In this document: positions 1 through 12,159 of the stretch, one piece after another
Layout of the letters: every line of letters starts with the position of its first letter
Numbering within the stretch: position 1 is the stretch's first letter
NCBI RefSeq assembly: GCF_016808095.1
Contig: NC_068970.1
Span: 10,522,501 to 10,586,500 of the forward strand
DNA from: Vigna angularis
Taxonomy: Eukaryota > Streptophyta > Magnoliopsida > Fabales > Fabaceae
Direction: 5' to 3'
DNA length: 64,000 bases
Notes under the pieces: model-generated
Databases searched by the model: none
Told to the model about the DNA's origin: nothing
Seen by the model: only the letters and a program-made list of their open reading frames with translations
Made by a program: the position numbers and the translations under genes

Positions 1-257
1 ATATCCCTAAAGCATGAGAATTCAGTTAAGACCCTACACTTTCATGAAGAATCGAACGATCACGAATGACGCTCGACCACAATTACATAGTTTACTCAAA
101 ATACTGCAGTTTGAAGATCAACCCTATTTCAACTCAGTTCACTCCAAACATGCAGTAACACGAATATTTCATATTTATCAAAAAATCAAACAAAGTATCA
201 TACAAACATACAACCATTCAAAACAAGAATCTTAATCAAATTATATAAGCTTCTCTT

Positions 258-760
258 ACCTCTAAACGTAACCGAACGCTCACAAATGCAGAATATAGCT
301 CACCACTACCAAAGATCTTAGCGTTCGACAATCACGCTTTAAGAAACTAAACCAAACAGAAGACCAGAAATACTCAGAATAAGATGGTCCACTCATGCAG
401 CCAGAAATCTAGGTTTGCATGTGAAATGAAACGAACGTGCTAAGGAGAAAGTAACTCAACAGTTTAGAACCACAACTCGATCAGTTTAAATGAAAGCCTT
501 TGACGCCGGGAGAGTTCAAACGGTGCCTGAGGGGTGATCGGAAGAAGAAAAGATGAGATTTTCTTAGAGAGAAGGTGGAGATGGTAGAGAGAAGGAGGAG
601 ATTCAGAAGGTTGAAGATGAATGGTGCATGCAGAGAAATGACACGAAAATTTGAAAGTTTAAGTTTTACTCTTATCGTCAAAATTGTTCGTCCAATCTGC
701 ATCACACACCTTTCTTCCACTTTCTGAATTTCAAACACTCCTTTCACTTACACATGTACT
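258..760 (-). other. Possible 5' leader exon of a minus-strand transcript
   Basis: Read on the minus strand, this stretch looks like a plant 5' UTR. It is rich in CT tracts, carries no long open frame, and ends at a good donor (GAG|GTAAGAG) near 258. Any further exons would lie at or beyond the left edge. A protein cannot be named. It could also be a dead copy of a repeated leader sequence. Confidence 0.3.
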
Positions 761-1416
761 CTACTAAGTTAGGGTTTTAAGGGTTCTGACATTAAGTGTA
801 TGAATATTAATATTAAAAACACATAATTAATAATAATTTAATTTTGTACGAATATTTTTATCTTTTTAAGAATATTTTTACTTTTTTAAAAATAATTTGT
901 TGAATTGATGTTTATACTTTCTTGATTATTATATTTATTAATTAAAACAATAATTATTACCATTTCTTACTTTATATTTTTATTTTCAAATAATCAAATT
1001 CATTTATCTAATATTTTGCAAAAAATTAAACAAAAATTAAACTATAATTATTTTTAATCAAATTAACGTCTACCATTAAACAAAAATTAAATAACATCTA
1101 ATAAATCTTACAGAATGTAGATTATAAAAAAGTGAAATATCTATAACAAATTCTTGCACTAAAGTGCATTCAGGAATTTTGTTTTTTTAAACCCCTAACT
1201 CTTCATTTTCTCTGTCTTTGCTGTCAAGTGATGATGATTTTTTCTGTCATTCCTGCTGCAACGTGAACCATGAAATAATTACACTTTTTCATGTTACATC
1301 TTTTTTATGCCCAAGGTTGCCACATCTATAAATTATTATTATAATAATAAATAATAAAAAAATAAAAGGGTTACTGCAAATTCACCACTAAAATGAAGTG
1401 ATGGGAGTAAAAAAAA
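761..1416. other. AT-rich intergenic stretch
   Basis: Low-complexity AT-rich DNA with short runs of A and T. I see no gene, RNA or clear repeat unit here. Confidence 0.6.
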
Positions 1417-1792
1417 GGGTTAAATATGTTTTTGATTTTTTAACTTTCAGCGAAAATTGGAATTAGTTTTTTTTTTAAATTTTGAACTAATTTAGTCCCC
1501 AAACTTTAAAAATATGTAAATTTAGTCCTTTTAACCAAATTTTGTTAACTTTATTTGATGTTTCAAACGTATTTCTCAGTTAACATTGAAGTAAAAATGT
1601 GTCAAACGGTGTAAACAACTCAAATACTATCATGAAACGCACTTGAAACATCAAATAAACCTAACAAAATTTAGTTAAAAGAACTAAATTCACACATTTT
1701 TAAAGTTTAGAGACTAAATTAGACCAAAGTTTTGAAGAGGGACTAATTCCAATTTTCGCTGAAAGTTAAGGAACCAAAAACATATTTAACCC
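1417..1792. mobile_element. Foldback MITE, GGGTTAAATATG family
   Basis: The left end reads GGGTTAAATATGTTTTTG and the right end is its reverse complement. The arms match over roughly 180 bp, so nearly the whole element folds back on itself. The flanks are poly-A on both sides (about 7 of 9 bases alike), so the target duplication is unclear. The ends resemble those of the longer element at 59378-60465, which has a clean 9-bp duplication, so a Mutator-like non-autonomous origin is likely. No coding capacity. Confidence 0.75.
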
Positions 1793-2544
1793 AAAAAAGA
1801 AAACATCACATTTTAAAAAAATAATCTTTTCAAACAGCTAAAATAGTTACCACATATACTCAAATCATTAAATAAATATCAGAATATTAATTAAGATAAT
1901 CATTAAATAAATATCAGAATCTTAATTAATTGACCTCAGGTGCTATGCGGAGATTAATATTTCAAACTCTTTATGCCTTGTCTTGGCAAAAACTACTTTT
2001 TTATATCATTTTTTACAAAAATTACTTTTTGAAAAAAAAAATCTCAAGAAGAATTGTGTTTTAGTTTGGCTACTCAGTCTTTGACACAAATGTAAGACAC
2101 CCCCAGTCATGTTCAGCCGAGATTCTGCTAATGAACCCCAGATACATCTCAGTTTATGATCCTTTATGAAATCTGGAAACTCACTCCCTAATACATTTGA
2201 ACAGATAGACTTCAAACTGATTCCTTGTCCATATCCAAGGAATGCATGGAGATGGCTAATGTGGTCCCTATATCCGACAAGTACACAGGATCTTGAGAAA
2301 ATCTTTAGGCGAGCAGTTCAATAGTTGACAGGTGTAAAGGCATTCTTAAGAAATAATTGTATTTCTGATCCAAACAGCAGAACGTAAATGATGGTGTGGA
2401 TCTAGTTTATGGTAGGCAACAATGCCTCATTCCATCATCTCATCCATTCATTTGTACACAAAATTCGATCAGTTTCCTTCCACCCCGGTCACCAACCTCA
2501 ATCTTCATAGTATATCATCTGGTTGATGTCAACAGTAGATTTAT
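1793..2544. other. Intergenic stretch, no gene seen
   Basis: AT-rich with a near-duplicate pair of the short phrase cattaaataaatatcagaat around 1866-1925. The small open frame at 2006-2215 on the minus strand has no recognisable motif. Confidence 0.5.
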
Positions 2545-2690
2545 CCTTTTTTCTTGGAGTTCATTTTCTCTCTGAATTGCTTATTGTTGCGTAACTCACA
2601 CCCAAAAATAATTACTCCTTTTTTCTTGTAGTTCATTTTCTCTCTGAATTGCTTATTGTTGTGTAACTCACACACCCAAAAATAATTATG
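2545..2690. repeat. Tandem duplication, about 72-74 bp x 2
   Basis: Two adjacent, nearly identical units at 2545-2616 and 2617-2690. Each starts with cctttttt and ends with ccaaaaataatta. They differ by a few substitutions and a CA insertion. The minus-strand frame across them gives a repeated peptide, but nothing else suggests coding. Confidence 0.85.
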
Positions 2691-3521
2691 TACATTGAAT
2701 ATGTTCCAAATAAGAGAAATCAACCCTCGCAGTCTTGAGATGCCCTTGACAAGAAAATCATAAGTTTCACCATTTCAGTGTTATAGTGACTTTATTATTT
2801 CTTTAGTTATCCACTTCCTTTCCAGGATTTTAAAACCAAGATTCTGGTATTTGCCTTAGGGGGCGGCATGCTGTTAAAGGAGGTTGTCTACAATGCATCT
2901 TCCAATTCCACTTCAAGATTAGGATGATATTTAAATTATCACACATGAAAACTTTAAAGTCAGTGGTCGTAGAAACAAGTGCATTGACAGTATTTTAATA
3001 TTGTAGAACCACTTCTCAGTGGGTGTGGTGTCACAAGCTAGATCACAGTTTTACTTGTGAATAGATAATAAAGAACACACCTTCGGACATGTAGTAGCTT
3101 GATAGTATGCATAAATAGACACTGGTGAATGACTATTTGAGGAAACAGATATCCAGATTAGAAGGTCAGGAGTTTGAGACATCATGAACCAGGCATGGTC
3201 CAGGTAACAGACCCGTCATATCACAGACATGCATCCAATTTAAATTAGTCTTGTTTAAACTTTACCAGGAATTATATGATTCCTTTTATACAGCCCCCAT
3301 CACTTAAGCTCGCATTTTATTTCCCCTTTTTAATTATTTCAGACCCTGGCGGAAATTAAACAAAGCAAGCAAAGATTTATATACAGTTCAATCAGTAACT
3401 CAACGCCAGATTCTAAAATTTTTTCACAAGCAGAGCTGCACATAGAGTCTATGTAGGAGGATTACACAACATTAAGGATCATCTAAAATTGCAAACGCAT
3501 ATATGATACAAGAAAGGCTGC
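2691..3521 (-). other. Region downstream of the KIX-like gene, probably including its 3' UTR
   Basis: No protein-coding exon is visible. The part next to 3521 is expected to hold the 3' UTR of the minus-strand gene that ends at 3522. The polyadenylation site cannot be fixed by eye. Confidence 0.4.
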
Positions 3522-5085
3522 CTACGAACCTGGCCTACCAGTAAACCGATGGGATGGGACTCCTAGATGCCGACAAAATTGCCCATCCTCCATGTTGTTA
3601 CCTAAAGGTGCTTTGCGCTTCCGAAGAGTTGCCTCTAAGCTCCGATCGTCTCCCTCTACATAACATTTAGAACTAGATTCAATGTTGCCATAGCCCATTT
3701 CTCTAGGATAAAAACAGAATTCTTTGTTTCTCTGCAAAGACAGATGACCAAACTTGCTGCCCTCGGGTGAAGCTCCCAAACCAACATCGTCTATTTCATA
3801 TGCTGAACTACTCTTGCTGCTTGAACATGGATGCAGGCATTGACCCAACCTCAAAGACAAATCACACTCCCTGCCTGGTGCCACCCCCTGAGTGACCAAA
3901 GCATTTTCTTCTGCCAGTCTGCTTGCAGCGTGACGGAACTTACCATCGGAATAGCTTTGCCACATACCAATTCCAGAAGGCTCCGGGACTTGAACGACTG
4001 GCCTTCCAACAAAGATTGTGTCGGAGCACGTTGTATCTCGATGAGTAGTCCTTGGCTGAGGTTCTCTGGCTTCATAACCGTAGTACAAGGGATAAACTGA
4101 ACCCAAGTTCAACGAGGGTCTAGCTTCCATTGTCAATGGCTGGTGATGGGCAGAAGGGAGACCTTCCGAGAAGTGGTAGCTAGGTGAACCCATCAGCTTG
4201 CTACTTTGGTGGGTAGAATCTGGCAGGGGAATCGGTGACACCGCAGAAGCTGTGACTTTGCCATAGTTCAACGGATTTCCAACAACAGGTTTGAGAGGCA
4301 TAGAAGGGGGTGGTTGATATTTAGGAGAGAGGTATGTCCTGGGGTTATTGTGCCGATCGCTTCTGGAAGTTCTCACAGGCTTGCAACCCAGGTTAAGTGC
4401 AGCTGTTTCAACACAGATAAACAACCCAAAAATCCAAAAAGAGAACATCACTAACGGTTCAAAATCACTAATTTTGACTCTACACAATGACATGTCTAAA
4501 ATTTAAAACACTCAAAAGTGCAGAATCCACAGTAGATAAAAAATCGAAGTACCTTCAACACATGGGGGCAGGAGGTCTCCGGTCTCGGATGTCTCGTCTC
4601 TCCGTATGATTGTGTTAATGGCATCATTGAGGCGGTCCCAGAGAGTATCAGGATTCAAGTACTCTGCCTAAAGCAACAAAATCACAACAGATTAAAAAAA
4701 GGGTTTTACCCAACACAGTGAAGATCTAAGAATCCACATTCCGCGAGCATAAGAGAAACAAGAAAAACCTCGGAATTGGCTTTGGAGTACATGATTTCTT
4801 CGGCCCTGAGAACAACCGCCGGGAGCTTCTCCTGGCATTCCTTGTTTTTCATGGTCGCGGGACTGTGAGCGTCAACCACGACCCTAATCAAACAGATGGC
4901 GTGCAAAAGAGTAAGAGGAATGCATAGTAGCGAGAAAAGGGGCGAGAAAAAGAAAAAAGGGGGAAAAGGCAAATAACCCGAAACCTGAAAATCTGTTGAA
5001 TGATGGAACCTCTCACTGGTTGGTGGCGGTCGCTGTGCCATGCCCTCCTCACGCACTCGTAAGGCCTTGGCCCTGGGCGTGGCAT
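3522..5085 (-). CDS. Plant KIX-domain-like nuclear protein with EAR-type motif (403 aa)
   Basis: Four exons: 5085-4985, 4883-4769, 4667-4553 and 4402-3522. All introns are GT-AG and the frame closes to 403 codons plus TAG. The ATG at 5085 begins the conserved plant N-terminus MPRPGPRPYECVRRAW. Residues 1 to about 115 form a conserved helical block (SIIQQIFR, AEEIMYSKANSE, LWDRLNDAINTIIRRDE) that I recognise as the family related to KIX folds. Relatives are sometimes labelled histone acetyltransferase-like, but no acetyltransferase domain is present here. The remainder is probably disordered, with an LSLRL EAR-type motif at residues 292-296 and a basic LRKRKAP stretch that could be a nuclear signal. 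KIX folds bind transcription activators and EAR motifs bind TOPLESS, so a role as a transcriptional adaptor is inferred. The family is confident; the function is not. Confidence 0.85.
3846..3860 (-). other. EAR-type motif LSLRL in the KIX-like protein
   Basis: Codons 292-296 read Leu-Ser-Leu-Arg-Leu, matching the LxLxL repression motif known to dock on the N-terminus of TOPLESS proteins. It lies in a region otherwise lacking structure. Whether it works is inference. Confidence 0.55.
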
Positions 5086-5104
5086 CTCAGAAATGGAAGT
5101 GTTG

Positions 5105-5205
5105 AACCGGACCAAACCACTCAACACGCCCTTTGTTTCTTTTTCTTTCTCTCTTTCTCTCTTTCTCCCTTTCTCTCACTCTCACTCTCACTCACACTCA
5201 CACAC
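5105..5205. repeat. CT/CA-rich microsatellite upstream of the KIX-like gene
   Basis: A run of cttt/ctct units grades into ctcactctcactcacacacac. It lies just upstream of the ATG of the minus-strand gene, so it would be a GA/GT-rich promoter or 5' UTR on the sense strand. Confidence 0.7.
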
Positions 5206-8200
5206 ACCAATAACACTGACACACAACACACGAGAACAATATGGGAAGTGGAAATGGACAGAAATAATTGAGAGGCGTGTATGTCTGGAGGGGGAGTTTA
5301 CATACTCCTATATACACAGTGACAGTGCTCACTTACGCTACAAATACAATTACATTACATGGGGTTATGTTTGTTGTTTGTTGGTCGATGGGTCAATTAC
5401 TTCTCACTTGTCTCGCTGTTGTTGCCATTGCACAAATTGTAATGGGACGGTTTTGTTTGGGGGTGAGAGTAGAGCAAGAAGGGCACCCCTTGTTTCTCAT
5501 TCTTTTGTCTTCCCCAATAATTTAGAGGCTATACCATTAACACGGTCACTCTTTTATTTGATGATGTATGTTTGTGTTCAATCTTTTCTTTTGTGTAATA
5601 GGGGGTGGGGGTGGGGTCTGGTCACACACCTCTTGGGAAAAGGAGAGTGGGAGAGTTAGGTTACTATCAAAAAGTACCTCCATAATAAAGTCCATTAAAA
5701 ATTCTCCCCTTCCCAATGCTATTCCCTCACCCATATTTAATATTTGGGTTGGTTGTTACATTCCATGCATCATATCATATCATATCTTTCCCCCCTCTAT
5801 TTCACATTATTGCACATCCATCCATCCCCTATTCCACACAACAACACAACACAACCCTTCAATTCAACCGCACCATCACTGCAAGGAAAATGACAAAACA
5901 TAACCAATACCAACTTCGATACAAAGTAAGAGTAGTAGTAATCCAAGAGAATCCAATAACATCAGTTCCGCCCTTATTCTTCCTAAATAAAGTCACTAAG
6001 ATTCTTTCGTCTCTTTTAATTCTAAAAACAAACCCCTTTCCTTGTTTTACCTTGGGTTAATCTTTGTTTGACAGTCGTGCTTTTATTCCGGGGACAAACA
6101 TCGTTATTTCGGTTGGGGTAAGCTCGTGTGTGCACCAACAACGTGCACATGGTGCTCTTTCAATTGTTGTTGGTAGGTCAGGCTTGAAGAAATTAATTTG
6201 TATTGACTACGTTACGTGAGTGACCTTGGACCGTGTCGTGTCTATCCAGTACAGTAAATAAATAAATAAATAAATAAATGTGTTGTTGCATTTGCATTGA
6301 ATGTGCAGTGAAGACATTGATGGGTAAAGAGGTACATTCTGCAGCCTGGGCGCTGTAAATAATTCCCTTTATGTGATGAAAACAGCCTTTGGCATAAGAC
6401 TGACGCCGCATGGGCCTTCCCCACTCTCTCATGTCACGTCCACTCTTGACAACGGCTGCACAAAGCCAAACTCCTTTTTCAGTTTTTATGTAAGCCTCGA
6501 GCATCCCACTTCCAACTTCAATCTTTTTTATTTTCTTTCGGTACAGTACTTCTCAAAACCCTCTTCTTCGTCTTCAACAACTCCTCCACAAACTTCAAAC
6601 ATCAAACATCAAACATCAAACATCAAATAAATCAACACGGGACACATTTTTCCTCCCTCTGTGATTGTTCCAGTAGGACCACCACCCATGTAGTTTCATT
6701 TCACCATAGGATCCGATCCACCCAAGTACTGTTATATTTTGGAAATGAGTAAATAAATAATTGTGATGATGGGTAGGAATTGAAAGGGATACGTGCCTAG
6801 TCTGTGGCAGGAAATGAGTATCCACACGCTCAAAGACAGAGAGACGCAATGGGAGGGAAGGGAAAGGAAAGAGTTGAGAAAACGAGAGTATTTATTGATT
6901 TTGTTAATTTCTGTGGGGTGATTGATTTACTTGGGCAGGATGAGAGCAGATGTAACAGATGCATCATGCATGTCATATCAGTGATGGTGTGGGTAGTAGT
7001 AGTAGGGATTGTACCAACTTTGTTGCCTTTCAATTCATTTTTATGCATTTATGGCGGGGGTATAAGCAAAATAGTACCATGGCTAAAGACAAATTGTGCC
7101 CAGGAAAGCTACTTCCCAAACCTCAAGATTCTCCACCCATACCTCCTTTTCCTTTCCCCTCAATCCCACTCCATTTTTCATTTCCATTTCCATTCAACTT
7201 TTACAACACCTTCTTATCAATTCAATAATCATCTCATATATTCTATTCTCTCCAAATTAACCCTCTAAATAATCTTCTCTACATTTCCAATTCAATTTTT
7301 CATTTACGAATATACCCATCTTTAATCTTCTCCACTTCCTTTTACTCTCACCACGCATTTCTCACAATATTGTTTTTTACCTAAATACTGATGTGATGTG
7401 ATGATTTTTAAGTGAGAAACCTAAGAAACGTTTTCTTGATGTTTGTAATTTTCTGTGACTTTCAATAATTTCGTCCATGTCTTATTCTTCAAGTATTCCC
7501 TTTTATTTGTCAATTGATTAAGCATCACTAGCTTCATTCTTCTTCTCAGTCCCACTATTAAGGCTTTTCTTTTTCTTGTGTCCCACTCTCACTGCTTTCC
7601 TTTTCATTAGCTCTTCCCACATTTCCTTCAAACCATACCACAAAATCCGTTCCAGTTATCTTCTTCACCTCAACTCAAATAGATATCAGTAACTCTGTAA
7701 TTTGAGCTACCATATTCTTCTGGACTCACTTCAAGTCCACTGAGGCCAAATCAGACCAAGCCCAATGCAAATCTACTTTTCTCTCTTTTCCATTTTTAAA
7801 ATATCTCATGTTAATTACAGATGGAAGATATGCACTGATAAAAATATATGGCAACTCTAATGATAGAGTTGACTTAAGTTCAGTACATATAATCTCAACT
7901 CAAACATGGCCATTTATGTAAGAATTAGCAACTTTAATATCATATAAAATATGAAACTCTCTCCAGTAACATAGTTTATCTTTGAAATGAATTGGAAAGT
8001 TTATCTCTCGAGGAATGAAAACATAGTTCTTGTCGCCAAACAATTTGAAATAAATTTATCTCTTTTCTTTGCCTTGCACAATTTACCATCTCAACCCTCT
8101 CAATTCAAATTTTATCCAAATGACATATGTAACATGGAATTCAATTGACTTATTAACATTCACTGTAAAATAGTACACATGGGTAACTAAATTTAAGAAC

Positions 8201-11200
8201 TTTATCAGTACAGTACAGTAGAAATATACATTACAATAGTTGTAAATGAAGAGAAGTAATAATATCAATAAAAACATGACATCTTCTTATTGATTTTCGT
8301 CTATATTTAGTTATCTGTTTTACTTTCTGAGACATTCAGTTTGACTTCAATTTTATTCTCTTGAAGTAAGCTATAACCTCTCCTTATGAAAATATTCTTC
8401 ATGCTCAAAAATGGTTGACGTTAATCTACTAATAATCAATTATACCCAAAACAAGAACCACATAATCCATTCCATATCTTGTTTACCAGGTACTCTTCTG
8501 TCTGAATGGTGTTGATGGTCAATATAATGACTTATCCTTTTCGTATGAACGCTCCTTCAAAGATTGAAAGCCACTTTCCTAGGATTAGTTATACAATCTT
8601 GCTCTTGCAGTCTCATTTGCAACTACAAAAAATAAAATAAAAATCATCCAAGTATAAAAGAATCAAATGTCTAGACTTTATTTTATATGCAGTGATTCAC
8701 GTGTTCCACTCTGCACTGCTTCTACAGCATTTACCATAAGCAATGAGTGGATGAACATTCTACCTTTCAGAATCATTATCTATTCACATGGTTCTTTGCA
8801 TCAAGCTCCACCTCAAGTGGATTATTCTACATAGCACAGTAGCCCATCTGCAACACATCATGACTCGTCACTATATCCCTATAACTACCTATCTCCTTTA
8901 TACGTCTTCACCCTTTTTCCAATCAATCATTTTCCTTCCACTCAAACATTCTATCAAGACATGCTTATAATTATTGAATCGCAAGTTATATACACACATT
9001 ATATAATTGTTGTGTTCGTTTCTGTATATTTACTGTTACAAGGAAAGGAATTGCGGGTAATTATATGTTCGCATTTAATGATTTACGGGCGATGATTTGC
9101 AGGATAGGCAAAATATTTATCTTCGCTATTGAGAGAGGATTTGCGAGTGAAGTCTATCGATGATAGACACTTTTACAAAAATGTCCATATATTATTTCAC
9201 ATTGCAGGTGCATGAATTTGTAATATTGGTTCTATGGGTTGGAACAAAAGATTCTATTGTTTGGTGAACAAATTTCATGGTATGCATATTTTACCTATTC
9301 TGCATGATGCATATAATTATTATTATTTTTTTAAGTTGTGTGTTGTAGTTCATTAATATATTTTTCTTTTCTTTAAATTTAATTTAAACTAATTAAATAT
9401 ATATTTTACAATATATATCTATATATAATAAAAATAATATTATTATTAAATAATAATGATAACATATTACTTTTAAATATCATTTTATATTACTATTATT
9501 ATTAAGGACAATTTGGTAATTCTCATTTTTTATCTATTAAAATATTTTTTTTATCTATCATATCAATCAAATTCTACACTAATTTTAATAAACTTTACTT
9601 CCAAATTCATTCTTATTTATCTTTAAATCCACTCAAACAAACAACACTTAATTTACCTTCAAATCTCTCCAAATTCATCCGGTTGACTCTCCCCCAATTT
9701 CTCTCAACACACCCTAAGTGTGCATAATATCTCATCAACTAAATCATAGCATCAAAATACTACGGATAATCTAATGTTCACAGATATATATATCTTTTCT
9801 GGTAGAAATATCCGAGCTGCTATTTTTTACATCTGGCAGAATAGTCCATGTTTTTTGTCCAAACTTCGTTGTGAAATCAGAGATAAATTTTTCATTAGTG
9901 TTGATGAATGTTTGTAGCAATTTTCAAGTATATTGAAGCTGCCCTATTCACTGTATCATTTCAGTGTAATTTTGGTTCGACTGAAGTGACATTGCCGATA
10001 CGATAATGAAATGGCAGAGCACATGGTACAGGTAAAGCATAAATCTTAAACCCCACATTTGGTCAGTACCATCACCAAAACGGAAAACACAAACAGCGTT
10101 ACTGAAAGAACGGACAAGATTATTGTTAACAAATACGGGTTGTTTGACTAAATTTTACTGACTGAATAAGCTTATTTGACTAGTATAACCATGTTTAGTG
10201 AAGAAAAGTACTATGTCAGTGTTTTCGAAATATTATTTTTTAACATTTTATATTTAATTTATTACTTATTTTATAAATAAGTAAATAATATAAATAATAT
10301 TTTCTAAATTAATTTATGTAAAATTTAGTTAAAATTATATTTTAAATAACTTTATATTTTCCAAATATATATATAATTAGATTATTTTTTAAAAATGTTA
10401 CACCTTTAAAAGTATTTAAAAGCCTATTAAAATTGGTAAATTAAATATTTGATGTATAAAACATGTTTTGTTAGTGGGGTTCTCTCACTTCTTTTTAAAA
10501 CCTTTCTAATTAATCTTATATTTTTTAAATATTAGTGTGAAAATTTAAACCCACAACTTTTTTTTATTTTTTTTAGTTTTACTCTAAGTATTGAAATAAT
10601 TAAATTTATATTTTTGTGAAAAAAAATGGAATGAAAGTGTAATTTTACTAACTTTTAACTATGATAATATACATATTAAAAAATATCATGTGTGATAATT
10701 TAAATATTAAATATTAAGATGTGACATTAACAATATTACATGACACAATATTAATAGACAACCATTTTTAAATTAAGAAAATCTATAAAAAAATTAAGAA
10801 AAATTAAAAAAAAAACACAAAGTAACATATGGTGGAAGACCCTGGTAGATGATGCTATTGGATATTTGATTAGTATGGAAATCTTGTCAGTTTTTAAATA
10901 AAATAAAATAATAATTAGTTAAGTTAAAGTGAGAAATGTGCAAACTGATATACTTGAAATATAGATATGAAATGAGTATTATATCAGAAAATCAACTCGG
11001 TTTAGTGGTTTTGAGATGTGTGCTTGTTTGTATGACTTGTTTACCTATGTTGGATTCTTGCTAGAACAAAACTGTAGTTTTTTTATATTTGCTTGCTCTT
11101 TTTAGAGGGTTACTCTCATCTCATTTTAATCGCTGTACCACCACATTTTTTTTAAATTTCAAAACTATCCTTTATATTTTAAAATATTTTACACTCCCAT
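5206..11200. other. Gene-poor intergenic region
   Basis: About 6 kb with only short, motif-free open frames. Small repeats include an AAAT run near 6254-6280, a 7-bp TCAAACA run near 6594-6628, and many short AT tracts. Bases around 9530-9715 resemble one arm of the Tourist-like MITEs found at 12497 and 60698, but I could not find the other arm. No gene or RNA is supported. Confidence 0.5.
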
Positions 11201-11204
11201 CTCT

Positions 11205-11663
11205 TTTTTTCAACGGATGTCAACATTCGTGGAAGAAAAAATTATTCAACGGATATGGCAACATCCATTGAGTTTCTTTTCTTTTTTTAATTTTTAGTTT
11301 TTTAATTTATTGTATTTTAAATTAATATATAAATATTATTTAATTTTTTTAAAATTATTACTTAATTATTTATAAATTAATTTTATTTTATTTAATAAAA
11401 TAATTATTATTAATTTTAGTTTATTTATTATTATTTAAATAATAATTAAAATATTTTTTATATATATATTAAAACGGATGTGACAACATCCGTTGAGTTT
11501 TTTTTTTAAGTTTAGTTTTTTTATTTTAAATTAATATATAAATATTATTTAATTATTTTAAAATTATTACTTAATTATTTATAAATTAATTTTATTTTAT
11601 TTAATAAAATAATTATTATTAATTTTAATTTATTTATTGTTATTTAAATAATAATTAAAATAT

Positions 11664-11694
<31 letters not shown>

Positions 11695-12065
11695 TATTAA
11701 AATGGATGTGACGACATTCGTTGAATTTTTTTTTAAGTTTTTAGTTTTTTTATTTTAAATTAATATATAAATATTATTTAATTATTACTTAATTATTTAT
11801 AAATTAATTTTATTTTATTTAATAAAATAATTATTATTAATTTTAATTTATTTATTTTTATTTAAATAATAATTAAAATATTTTTTATACATATATATTA
11901 AAACGGATGTGACACATCCATTAATGGATGTGGCGACATCCGTTGAATTTTTTTTATACACATATATATAACGAATGTGCCACATCCCGTTAGTTGAATT
12001 TTTTTTTTCTTAAGTAAACGGATGTCAACATCCGTTGAAGGTGAAACGGATGTTGACATCCGTTT
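11205..12065. repeat. Tandem array with palindromic AACGGATGT...ACATCCGTT motifs
   Basis: Roughly 200-230-bp units recur. Each has a short palindrome such as aacggatgtgacaacatccgtt, followed by a T-rich tract and an AT-rich spacer with attaattttatttta. Palindromes appear near 11213, 11256, 11474, 11702, 11903, 11930, 11971, 12018 and 12046. Spacers of neighbouring units are nearly identical. The last units are compressed so the palindromes lie close together. Confidence 0.8.
11662..11690. repeat. (AT)n microsatellite
   Basis: A pure AT dinucleotide run inside one unit of the tandem array. Confidence 0.8.
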
Positions 12066-12159
12066 TATAAAGGGGCAAATTAGGTATGGAGTGGTGCAGG
12101 GAGCGGTTGGTGGTGGTGGAGGGAGCAACTCTCCTTTTTTTATTTCAGAATTAGTTTTC

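Noticed and set aside
3160..3200. Phrase aggtcaggagtttgagac, like a pol III B box
   Set aside because: No matching A box or SINE tail could be placed around it, so coincidence is likely.
5093..5903. Overlapping plus-strand open frames upstream of the KIX-like gene
   Set aside because: Low-complexity translation of the CT/CA repeat and AT-rich flanks; no domain and no splice support.
6804..7268. 154-aa plus-strand frame
   Set aside because: Composition and lack of motifs fit chance; nothing links to neighbouring exons.
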